Position numbers and translations under genes: made by a program
From: Odobenus rosmarus divergens
Lineage: Eukaryota; Chordata; Mammalia; Carnivora; Odobenidae
Length of the DNA stretch: 64,000 nt
NCBI RefSeq assembly: GCF_000321225.1
Contig: NW_004451879.1
Coordinates: 124,001-188,000, forward strand
Direction of reading: 5' to 3'
Shown here: piece by piece, positions 1 through 11,400 of the stretch
How the letters are laid out: each line of letters begins with the position of its first letter
Numbering within the stretch: position 1 is the first letter of the stretch
The notes under the pieces: model-generated
The model's database searches: none
What the model saw: only the letters and a program-made list of their open reading frames with translations
What the model was told of the DNA's origin: nothing

Positions 1-99
1 CAATATACCAGGCAGAGTTAGTCTTTTAAAAAATAAATCAGATCACATCACTCCTCTTTTCCAAACCTTCATTCAGAATAATAATCAATATCTTTAATA

Positions 100-590
100 T
101 GGTCTACAAAATCCTATATAATATGGCCTCCTGTTACTTTCATGACTTCCCCTTCTATGGTTCTCTCTGAGGTCCCTCTATTTCAACTACACTGGACTCC
201 TGGCTGTCCTTTGACCCGCTCCTTGGGGCTCTGCTATTATTTTCTTGGAATGCTTTTCTCTCACTTAACATGTATGGTATCAATCCGTTTAGGTCTTGGT
301 GTAAATGTCACCTCAGAGTGCTTTACTGTTACAGCCTACTTAAAATTGTACTCCCTGCCCCGACCCTGATCCCAGTATTAACTATATCATTATTTTATTT
401 TATTTCCCCTTGGAGTTACATTTTATTTATTCATATTATCTACTATCTATATTCTTCAAACATAAACTCCATGAATATAGAGAGTTCTGTCTGCTTTGCT
501 TATGACTATTGTTCTCATACACATGAATAATGGTTGGAAAATAGTAGGTGCTCAATAAACATTTGTAAAATGAATGAATGAATGAGAAAG
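100..590 (+). repeat. L2 LINE 3' part
   Basis: The right end reads GTAGGTGCTCAATAAACAT followed by repeated ATGA units, the hallmark of the L2 3' end. The preceding 350 bases resemble L2 consensus, including a segment like 'lowercase' L2 text on CTTTGACCCGCTCC and TGTAAATGTCACCTCAGAG. The copy is old and degraded. Confidence 0.65.
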
Positions 591-821
591 TGAATAATGA
601 ATGTGGTTCTCTTCTCCAAGAGAAAGCTCAGCTCAAAACCAGATTGTACATTAGGAAGAACCTTGACGAGGCTTCTCATCTGCTGGCAGTATCTCATTTC
701 TTGATGTAGTTGCTAATATCACAGCTGTGGTCACTTTGTGATACTGCATTTAGCAGTACACTCCTGATAAGCATTCTTCTATATGACTATTATACTTCAG
801 TAAAATGTTTTTTTTTAAAGA

Positions 822-1432
822 ACAGATTTTATTATTCACAATAGCCAAGATATGGAAACAACCGTCAGTGGGTACATGGATAAAGAATACATGTTTTACA
901 CACACACACACACACAGAACACTGGGATATTATTCAGCCATGAGAAAGAAGGAAATCTTGCCATTTACAACTTAGATTAATCTTCAAGGCATCATGCTAA
1001 CTGAGATAAGTCAGACAGAGAAAGACAAATACTGTATGATATCATTTATATGTGGAATCTAAAAATACAAACTCAGAAACAGAGTATAGGATAGTGGTTA
1101 CCAGGGAAGGGGACTGAGGGACATGGGAGACGTTGGTGAAAGGGTACAAACTTTCACTTATAAGATGAATAAGTTCTAGGGGTGTAATGTACAGCATGGT
1201 GATTATAGCTAATCATTCTGTATAATACACTTGAAAGTTGGTAAGTGAATAAATCTTAAATGTCCTCACCACACACACAAATAGTAATTATGTGAGGTGA
1301 TAGCAGTGTTCGCTAACACTATGGTGGTATCATTTTGCAACTTAAAATTGTATTAAATCAACACACTGTACATCTTCAATTTACACAGTGTTATATGTCA
1401 ATTATATCTCAATAAAGCTAGAGGAAAAAAGA
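822..1432 (+). mobile_element. Old L1 3' end (L1MA-like)
   Basis: The segment has phrases of the 3' end of mammalian L1: ATTCACAATAGCCAAGATAT, GGGATATTATTCAGCCATGA, ATATGTGGAATCTAAAAA, and a terminal TATCTCAATAAAGCTAGAGG before an A-rich tail. A CA repeat (898-916) sits inside. A related copy lies at 23560-24105. Confidence 0.8.
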
Positions 1433-2304
1433 ACAGATTCTGTGAATAGTTTCTCTCCATGCTTACGGGATTCCTAGGGTAGCATCTAGTTTACTAGAAA
1501 TCTGCAATTAGTATATATTTCACCAGGGCAACTCATCTACTATCCTACTTAAATTGGGCAAATAATAAGATTAAATTCATGCTTGATATTTTTCTTTCTT
1601 TTTTTTGCTGGGTCATCAGACTAGATGCTCAAGTTTCACTTTTAGAGGCCAATTTGATATGCTACTTCACGAGTATACTTCACGAATATGCGCTTATTCC
1701 CTTTCCTCCTCTCTATTCCTCACTTTGGCAAAGCTCTATAAAAGCAAACCTGTTAGGCTAATTTACACTAAGGTATATGTTACTGAAGGGCATCAGCTTG
1801 TATTTTGAATAAACAAGTTTTAATCACTGTGAATCGCTGATTAGTGGAATCTCACGGGTGTGAAAATGCTCTGCACCCCTTTCTAGGCTATTGGGAAGAG
1901 GGTTGATTTGGGGAGGGGTAGAGACAGGAAGCTGGGTGAGGAGTCTTTCTGGCCTGCTGAAATTACAGAATTGAGGCTCCTAACTACTTATCTGACCATA
2001 TGTGCAATAAGCCACGTTCATGATACAACCACGTTTTAAAATTTCAATAATGTACTAAATTGGCTTGGAACGGGGCTAATAATTTAAAAGAGCACAGAAT
2101 AATGCACTGATGAGTAATTCCCAGAACTCTCACTGAGCTTGGAACTACACACAAAGGGTTTGGAGCTACACTGAATTTGCCTTTCCAAGGCCTCTCTATG
2201 GAAATGAAGCTCATGGGTGGTGGGGGGGGGGGCGTGGATTGGCAACAGACCCCAAACAAATGCATCAACTTAATAAGTAGCTTTTCAGGAGTAGTCATTC
2301 TTAC

Positions 2305-2401
2305 CAGAAAAGAACTGGAGGAAGTTGGGCTGTTTTCGTCCATAGATCTAACGTGAAATGATTTATCTCGAATTCTTGCCCTTTCCAAAGCTTCTTTTTG
2401 A
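2305..2401 (-). CDS. SPINK5: SPINK5 exon: module 14 linker
   Basis: The acceptor is CTACTGTAG before 2401 and the donor GTAAGAATG follows 2305. Its first base completes Ile with the AT left by the Kazal exon; 32 codons follow, beginning [15 protein letters not shown] and ending with a Ser run and Phe-Leu in phase 0. It corresponds to the human linker before module 15 (recalled). It is less charged than the other linkers, with ENSPTSSSS in place of Lys/Glu repeats. No dibasic furin motif is seen. Confidence 0.95.
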
Positions 2402-5400
2402 CTACAGTAGAAGACGAAAAGTAATTTAAAGTTATAGCCACAAAGACTAGCGCCTGTAACTTCCAGTGGAAGCTATGCCATCCTAAACAAAATGTGATAG
2501 AACCGCAGAACATTCAGCCAGAGGATGATGTAAAGAAAAGTACACAATGGGGAACTGGTTGAGAGCACTCATCACTTACTAGATGTATGACCTTGGACAA
2601 GTTGCTTAAATGCCTTGAGCTTAGCTTTTCTAGAACTTAAAAAGAGGGTAGTATTGGTAATTCCTGTCTCCAGGAACATACTACAAAGAGCTAAAAAAAT
2701 ACTGATTATTCTAATTGTGTTCACAGTGTTTTCATAACCATCGTCATCAGTATCTATCATGTCCCTTGGTCCCCAAATATAGTTGTTCATCAAAACAACC
2801 TAGAAACCCCTTCTAAACAACAAATTCCTTAGCCCTGAATTTTTTGCCAAATACATTTTGGGGGGTAAAAATCTGTTATTTCGGAAAAAGACTTTTCCGT
2901 TGAGTCTGATCCAGTTGTGGAACAAAGATTTGGAAGATTTTCTTGTAGTTATGATCCTGAGAGTTGAAAAAAAGTTTTCTCCGGTGACACAGCTAGTAAA
3001 TACCCTGGTTAGAATTCACATATGGATTTCCTGTCTCCTATATCAAATGTTCTCAACTTAAGGGCCTTGAATCTAAAACTTATTTCAAGGACACCATGGA
3101 TTCATGAGCACACATTTATTTTATCAGCAACTTCTAAAGATGCTGTTCCCATGGGTCCTGTCCCCATGCTTTAATAAAAACACCTTTTGCACCAAAAAAT
3201 AGAAATTAAAATAAAAAATTAAAAAAAATAAAAACACAATTCCCCCACTAGCTGGAGGGGTAACAGGATCCTCTTACTCACATGATCGTTCTGCACATGT
3301 GGCACTTGTTTTTGTATAATTTTCCATCAGCACCACGCACGGGGTCATTCTCTCGCGTGCACACGAGCCGGTCATTCCTCACGTACTGCCGAAAGTTCCT
3401 GCACTTGTCCTAGAAAATGAGAAAGGGGAAGTGAACAGGATTTTTCCCCTTTCTAAAACTTGGTCTTAGAAAGTCCTTTCTTAGCTGTGAGCTCAGACTC
3501 ACTACCCTTATCCTGGCAATGGAGGCCAAGGAACGCCTAGACTTTAAAATTTCCAACCCCACTTCATTCTGAACTTTTCTTCCTGGGTCCTGGAAGTGCA
3601 GAGGGGAACACTTAATAGATCATGTCTCCCTCACCCTTTCCTTCCTAGCTTCCTTCCTCCCTTCCCCTCATTTTCCACATGAGCTGTACTCTTTTTTTTT
3701 TTTAAAGATATTTTTAAAAGTTTATTTGTCAGAGAGAGAGAGACCGTGAGCACACAAGCAGGAGGAGCGGCAGGCAGAGGGAGAAGCAGGCTGCCCGCTG
3801 AGCAAGGATCCTGATGTGGGACTCGATCCCAGGACCCTGGGACCATGACCTGAGCCAAAGGCAGACGCTTTAACCAACTGAGCCACCCAGGCATCCCACA
3901 GGAGCTATACTCTTGACCAAAGGACTATCATAGGAATCTAACGCCACAAATGTGATTATCACTCAAAGGACTGAATGAACAAGATGTCTTCTTTGCAGGC
4001 TTGAAAAGTAAATAGAAGAGGCAGCATCATGCATACACACTATTGATTTGTTGATGCTGTGAAAGCTATCTGGAGGAAACAGGAAAAAAAGACATCAAGG
4101 AGAGAAGCTAAAGGGGAGGCTTTGAAATTAGTGTATGTTACCTGAATTGTAAAAATCAATGTCACCAAGCTACCCGAAGCCTCATTTCACATTTATGTCA
4201 GAGGAAAGCATGCAGGTGAGGTGGTAAAGAATTTTACACTCTATTTTTCAATCCATATTTCTCCCAAAGAGGAGAGCAATATTTGATGCACACTGTGGGC
4301 AAATTCTCTACAAAACTGAGAAAAATATTAAACTTAAAGCCAGACAAAAATGTTGTTATAATCAAAATGAAATATTAGCAAAGTCTATTTTCTTTGAAGC
4401 AAAACATTGGCATTTTTATTATCCAAAAAACCAGAGGAGAATGTCAGATTCTGAGGATGAAAGGCAAAATATTTATCTTCGCATCTTTTAAGAAATGACC
4501 TTTGCATCATCTGAGGGCTTGGCATTTGATTTTTCTTCGTCATTCTTTTTTCTTTCACTAGCTTCTCGCTCACTGCAGAATAAAAAAGGATAGGATTGTT
4601 TTTTTACAGGGTTCTTACTGAGTTTTTTTGTTTGTTTGTTTTTACTGAGTTTTTTAAATGAAGTATTTCTCTAATTCTAAACCTTAGCAAATCTAACACT
4701 ATTTTCTCATATCTGAAAAAAATACCTAAAATACTTTTTTTTTCTTTTTTACTAATGAGTCTTAACTGTTGGAATTTTCACAGTGCATTTGTGGCAACGC
4801 TATCGACTTTCATAAATTCGGTTACTACACTGTCATCCAGAGTGCTATGCTCCTAAAAGGCCATTGCATTTTTCCTTAATAAAATATTTGTATTTTATTA
4901 AGGAAAATACAATGTATTTTTCTCTCTCATGTAGAGTTGCTTCCTTTCTCCTTTCTCTTTTCCATATTCAATTAGAACTGAACTCTCCAATATTGATTTT
5001 CTTTATGTAGTTATATTGCTTCAGGTTTATAAATGTTTGAAGCATATTATCTCCTTGAATCCCTACGAAAAGTCTATCATGCAGAAATTGCTGCCTTTAC
5101 ATACAAGAGGAAGTATGTGGTAACTCAGCTGATGGACTTTTCTGAAAGCCCGGGATTTGGGCACCATACAACAGCTGTCTCCCTGTCCCAGATGCTCCGG
5201 GTATGATTACGCTTCTCATCATCAAAGGAAACATTTCTTGCGAGAGCGTTCTGGAAGCTCACTGTCCTCTTCTAAAGGGAAGGCCTTGTATGTTTTTCAT
5301 GTGCAATGCCCAGGGCCTTAAGTTTTAAATTAAAAAGAACCATCTCCTCGCAAACAAGCACAACCCATCAAATTGATTGATAAACCTCTTCACGTACAAG

Positions 5401-8400
5401 ATGCTATGACACATAGCACACTTGTTGATGTGCATCTTGCCATCTGGACCTCGAACAGGGTTGTTTTCTTTGGTGCAGATAAGCTTCCCGTCTCTCACCA
5501 TATTCCGGAATTCGTGGCACTGATCCTGCCAAGAGAAGCAGAAAAAAGATGTTAGCATGATAGTCTGAGCTCTAAAATTTAAAACATAATTTGTGAGATA
5601 TAAGCTTATAATACTTGAGGGGGGAAATAAAAATCTAGAGAAAACAGAATTTTAGGGATGGAATGTGTTCTAAAGGCTCTTCATTCAGTATCTGCATAGG
5701 AAGTTAGAATCCTCTCCATAGCGTCCCTCTCAAATAATGACTTTGTCTATTGGAATTTCACGACTGCCTAGGGCAGCCTGTACTGTGTTAATGCAATTTT
5801 TAGCAGGCTGAGCCCCAAACCTGTCTCCCTGCAGGCTCCTCATTACTCCACACATAAGCAAGCCCTGAAATGAAATCATAGATGCTCTGTTTCTCAAGAA
5901 CAAAATAATATTTTATTATATGCCAGGCATTTTGTTGTTTGCTAAGAGCACACAAGATAAACACTCATTATCCTCATTTTATTGATGATAAGCACTCATT
6001 ATCCTCGTGTTATAGGTGAGAAAATAAGGCTCAGAGAGATTAAGTAAAGTCAATGTTGGAATTGTGATCAGAAGTCGGGTAACAAGCTTTGTTATTTTCT
6101 GCGCTTTTACCTGGCAGAGAATAAAACTGCTAAACACTTGTAAAAAGATAAAGCTGCCTTTTATATTCACTGAAAAATAAGAACCTTAAAAAGAAGACAG
6201 TGAAAATGAATCCACAGGATCTGGCCTCTGATGAAATTTTTGGATATCTACAGAAATTTGTCATAAACTACCTGTAAGCTCAAAAAGCCCAAGGAAAGAT
6301 ATGGGAAAATTACCTTGAAAAATACTGCTAGTAACGTAGATAGCAGTTACCCTTCCTTCCTTCCTTCCTTCCTTCCTTCCTTCCTTCCTTCCTTCCTACC
6401 TTTCTCCCTTCCTTCCCACCTTCCTTCCTTCCTTCCTCTCTCTCTCTTTCTTTCTCCAAGAGATTTTATCTATTTATTTTAGAGAGAGAGAGAGAGTATG
6501 AGTGGGGGGAGGAGCAGAGGGAGAGAGACAAGCAGACTCCATGCTGAGCGTAGAGCCCGACACGACACGGGGCCTGAAACCATGACCCTGAGATCATGAC
6601 CTGAGCCAAAATCAAGAGTCAGATGCTCAACTGACTGAGCCAGCCAGGTGCCCCTATCCTTCTTTCTTTAAATTGTGATACCCATGAACAACTCCAGACC
6701 TACTTCTATTTGCAGTATTAAAAAAGTTCTCTGGAACACTTGATCAAAATATTAAATGTCTCACAGCCATCATTTTTGGAAGTTGCTAGAATTATTTCCT
6801 TTTCCAGCTACACAAAATCCCACTTACATATATGTTTATGATAGCACCCATCTGCCTGTACTTCCGTCTTTGCTTTATGGGTGCAATCTCTGGCTCTTCT
6901 TTTTATGACCTGTGTGTAGTTAACTTATCTGAGTTTTTCTCAACTGAAAAACGGGATCAATACCACCTACTGCATAGATTTTGGGAAGGCTTATTTATTT
7001 TTTATTGACGTATAATTGATATTAGTTTCAGATATACAACATAGTGATTTGACATTTGTATACTTTGCAAAATGGTCACCCCAATAAGTCTAGTTATCAT
7101 CTGTTACCACACAGTTACTACAGTGTTACTGACTGTATTCCCCATGTGTACATTATATCTCCCTGACATTTATTCTAGAATTGGAAGTTTGTCCTGGGCA
7201 GGTGGTCAGTATGGATAAATGTTATTATGATTTGTCCCGCATAACTGACCACCTGGATTTGCATGTACACCAGCAGGCTAAGGAATGTTGTTTGTTAGAC
7301 TCATGCTGTGTGAATAACCTTGGGAGTCTGGGTGTTTGAAATATATTATCTGGCCCCCAGATGGCCCTTCTGTTCTGGGTGCCAAGAGCTACAAATCTTG
7401 TCTCACACCCCTTCCTGCTCAAGGCTGGACTGGCCCCCTAGAATGGAATCTGGGAGGAGAGGCAGACAGACAAAGCCCAGGCTCCTTGAAAATACAGAAA
7501 CACGGTAACATAGAAATGCAGCTCACAGTGAACTGCAGGTAGGCAGACAAATGTTTAATTTCAAACCCTATTATTTGCCCTATAAATATGGCCCTATGGG
7601 GAGGGTCGGTTGGAAGTCTCACCTGAGGGGAGGACGCTCAGCTCAGGCCTCTCAGCTGGGACTCCAGCCTGGCTGTTCCCATAGGGCTTCCCCAGCTAAT
7701 GAGGTTGGATGTTGTAAGTATCTGATTTGATATAACTTTGCCTTATTCTCATTTATTGCCTCCTATTACTTTCATCTATGTGTAGATTCCTTTCTTCTTC
7801 TGTTCCTATTAGGTTTCTGTAATAATAATAAAAAACTTTTCTTTCCTTTTCGAAACTGAAACACAGCTGTTGTGAATCTTTTGTTCAGAGAAGCAGATTT
7901 AAATATGATGATGCATGTGATTTGTAAAAAATTTAACTTTGCAGATGTAGGTAAGACCATAGCTCTCTTTTTGCCACACAAACACACAAAATGTCTGGAC
8001 ATTTTTAATATATGAATATATAGAATATTTTTTGTTTGAAATTTCTAAAATAGATATTAAAAAAAGAAAAATATTGACTAAGATTATAAATAGAATAGAT
8101 GGCCAGTAGAGATGATTTGAATTTATACAATAAAATCTTATCTCAAGGCCATTCATTTACCAAAATGCATAACAGATATTCCCAACATATATTTGTTAAA
8201 ATGAAAATTACTATTAATGGTTCATTTTTAAAGTCAGTATAGACCTAATGAAAAGTTCCCTCATTAACATTCATTAACAGGAAAACTTTCCTGGGGAGAC
8301 TTCACGATTTCTCTTTTCTAATTGGGAGTCCATTGATGGATTAGAAGAGATTGGGCTGTGTCATATTCTATGTGTTAGTGTTGTAAAGCATTGAACATTA

Positions 8401-11400
8401 TTTTTAAAGCCCTAATTGAATACAAGACGGCACTGGAATGCCATGTCAAGAATTTATCATCTGGAGCTCTAAGTTTTTGATATTTGCTTTCTTATTTGTA
8501 ATTTTGGTGTCTATTTGCTTAATTATTTGTTTTAAAACTTCAGAGAAGAGGAGCGCCTGGGTGGCTTAGTCGGTTAAGCGTCTGACTCTTTCTTGGTTTC
8601 GGCTCAGGTGGAGATCTCACGGGTCGTGAGATGGAGCCCCGTGTTGGGCTCTGTGCTCAGTGGGGAGGCTGCTGGAGATTCTCTCCCTCTGCTCCTCCCC
8701 ACACCTACACACACATGCTCTTTCTCTCTCTCAATAAATAAATAAATAAATAAATCTTTAAAAAAAAATAAAACTTCAGAGAAGAAATCCACTTCATCAT
8801 AACCATAGCTTGGCAATGGTCACTGGTCCTGCAGATAGGTGGTTATTACACCAGAGTTGCTTTCAGAGCATTGAAATAGCATGCTATTTCTTTGCAAGAT
8901 CTGGCCATGCTTTCCTGTTCATCATTATATACACAATGAGTGGGACAGAGTAGGCATTCCATAAATATTTGTTGAATGGATTAACCTTACCCCCAAGCTT
9001 CCAGCTTGTACTTCCAGAAAGTACATCTAACACACACTACCTGGTTTTCATTGCTCTTTTCTCCTGTGTTTCTCAAGTTGTCCTGCTCTTTCTTTTTTCT
9101 TTCAGCTGCTTCCCTTTCCCTTGAAGAAAAAATGGAAAAAAACATTTCAACCAAAGTGAACAAACACCTCATTAATAATTAGATCTGTTTTTAAAAAGAA
9201 GTCATTTTCTCAAACTGATGAGAAATGATTATCAAACTTTAATTTTTGCAATCAAAGGCCCATTTTTGAAAATACTCACAGTTTGTCCTTACACATAGCA
9301 CACTTATTGCCATGTGTCTTGCCATCTGGACCCCGGACAGGGTCACTTTCTCGGGTGCAGATAAGTTGTCCATTTTTCATTTGGCTTCTAAACTCATCAC
9401 ACGTGTCCTAAAAAGAAGGAAAGTTTATATTGGAAATGGCTGTTTTCACATAGTATTTGATTGGGCTTGAAAATCTGAAGATTTTGATTTGAGAGTCAGG
9501 CAGCCACTTAACCTTGCTGGGAGGCAATATAATGGCCTACAAACATGTCCACATTCTAATTCCTGGGAACTGTAAATATGTAGCCTGACATGGTAAGGAC
9601 AAATTAAGGTTGAAGATAGAATTAAGATTGCTAATTAGCTGCCCATAACACAGAGAGATTATCCTGAATTATCTGGGTGGCCCAGTGTAATCACAAAAGT
9701 TCTCATGAGGGAAAGAGGGGGGCAGGAAAGTCAGTATCAGAGTAAGGCAGAATGAAAACAATTCAACTGGCCCCTGCTGATTTTAAAGGTGGCCACGAGC
9801 CAAGGAATACAGGCAGCCTTTAGAAGTTAGAAAAGACTACGAAACAGATCTTCCCTAGAGCCTCCACAAAGAGAATTTGTGTTGTTTCAAGCCACTGTTG
9901 ATAGTAATTTATGACAGTAGCTGAGCCTCATTCTCCTCATCTATAAAATAAAGTTAAAAAATGTATTTGACCAGGTTGTTCAGACAATGAAATAAACTAC
10001 TATTTGTAAAAGTACTTTGCAATATGTTAGACTGAAAGATTTCCATTTGGCATTAAATATCTCCATTGAACAAGTTACCAGCAATATTGACATGTATGAT
10101 GACTTCTGATCTTCTTAGGGCAAAGATCTTGGTTGGCAACATTGACATTCTCTTTCCATATTTTTGATTGCCAAGGGCTGACTTACAGAAAGATCATTCT
10201 TGTCAAAATCTAGTTAATGACTCACCTTTTCTGATGCTGACTCAGTCCCATTTGATCTGTAGCCAGAATGCTTGTTTTCTTCCTCTGCTTCTCTTTCCCT
10301 GGAAGAGAAGAATCAATAGTCATCCTGTTAACCCAGACTCAGGTTTGGAAGTAGGCTTAGAGTTTGGGTATCCTAAACCACCTCCTTCACAGAGAATCTC
10401 TGTGCATCCCTGAGGTGAACAGTCAGCTTGGTTATTAGGAAGCTTCCTCATCACAGGGTACGTATGGTGGATATTATATGTAGATCAACTCGTAATTTCA
10501 AAGTCTCTTTTATTTGTGTCCGGGTTTATCTCTGTCTAATGTCTGTCCTTCAGCCTTACTTCATTCACAATCCCAGGACAACACAGAACAGGTTTGCTGA
10601 ATCCATTATCTCTTCTTGATATTAACCCATCAGATACTTAGAGGCAAGTTTCAGGTCTTAAGCCCAGTGTCCTCATCTTTTCATCATTAGTTGTGGTTTT
10701 TAATTCACCACCAACTCACCATTCTAGTGCCTTGACAAGTAAGGCAACCCATTAGAATATTACTTCTTAAAGTATGGAGCCCAAGATAGAAAGAAGACAA
10801 GTAATCTAGAAAGTACCTTAGGATCATTTTTTTAAAAATCTCTTACCTTTCTGATAAAATATTTATTTCAATGGTCCCCAAAGTTTTCATGTGCATTAAG
10901 AAACACTGAGATTTTTAAAAATTCAGATCCACTGACCATCCCAACAGGTTTACTGACAAGATTTAGACTGGGACTCTAGCCTGGTTTTTTTGTTTTTTTT
11001 TTTTTAATTTTTTTATTGTTATGTTAATCACCATACATTACATCATTAGTTTTTGATGTAGTGTTCCATGATTCATTGTTTGTGCATAACACGCTAGCCT
11101 GGTTTTTAACGAGCCAGGTCATTCTGATGCGGTTGGCTCAAGATCCAAATATTTCAAAACTCTAATACACTCATAACTCTTTCAAAGTTTCATTTGGTTT
11201 TGTACACAAAACAAACATGTGTATGAATGTACATAACATGAATATATACATTCTTTTTAGGGAGTTCCCTTTGTGTAGTAAAGTGGTAGTAAAACATATC
11301 CTGAAGATTCAAACATATATAAAGTCATGACATTTTATCAAGTACTATTGGAAAAAGAGGGTATTGTAATGATTCATTTTAGTGGAATTCTAGTGATAAT

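Larger units (their letters stand above)
1..2304. other. SPINK5: Intron between module 14 linker and module 15 (partial)
   Basis: No exon is visible. I looked for a six-Cys module 15 exon on the minus strand and did not see one, so it should lie left of the window. The stretch holds an L2 copy, an L1 3' end, a short CA repeat and a G run at 2222-2232. The rest is unassigned AT-rich sequence. Confidence 0.75.
2402..3281. other. SPINK5: Intron, module 14
   Basis: Holds a MIR-like piece near 2556-2740 and a poly(A)-ended fragment at 3110-3235. I see nothing else in it. Confidence 0.8.
3410..4499. other. SPINK5: Intron between modules 13 and 14
   Basis: Contains a reverse carnivore SINE (3694-3897) and, at its 5' edge, a stop codon and AATAAA described separately. 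Human SPINK5 has an alternative 30-residue insert at this junction (established knowledge). I could not identify the matching 90-nt cassette here. Confidence 0.8.
5526..9040. other. SPINK5: Intron between modules 12 and 13 (3.5 kb)
   Basis: Holds a MIR-like piece (about 5910-6060), a pyrimidine-rich TTCC tract, two carnivore SINEs and an antisense L1 3' fragment. The stretches 7200-8530 and 8785-9040 show no recognised feature. Confidence 0.8.

Noticed and set aside
1..2304. Search for module 15 and the 3' end of SPINK5
   Set aside because: No minus-strand stretch with the Cys spacing of a six-Cys Kazal domain, and no plausible terminal exon, could be found.
3410..4499. Search for the extra cassette known between modules 13 and 14 in a human isoform
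   Set aside because: No 90-nt open segment with convincing AG and GT borders and recognisable sequence was found; it may be absent or too diverged to see by eye.
6351..6456. Regular TTCC array considered as a CRISPR-like or regulatory array
   Set aside because: A 4-bp microsatellite without spacers, in a mammalian intron.
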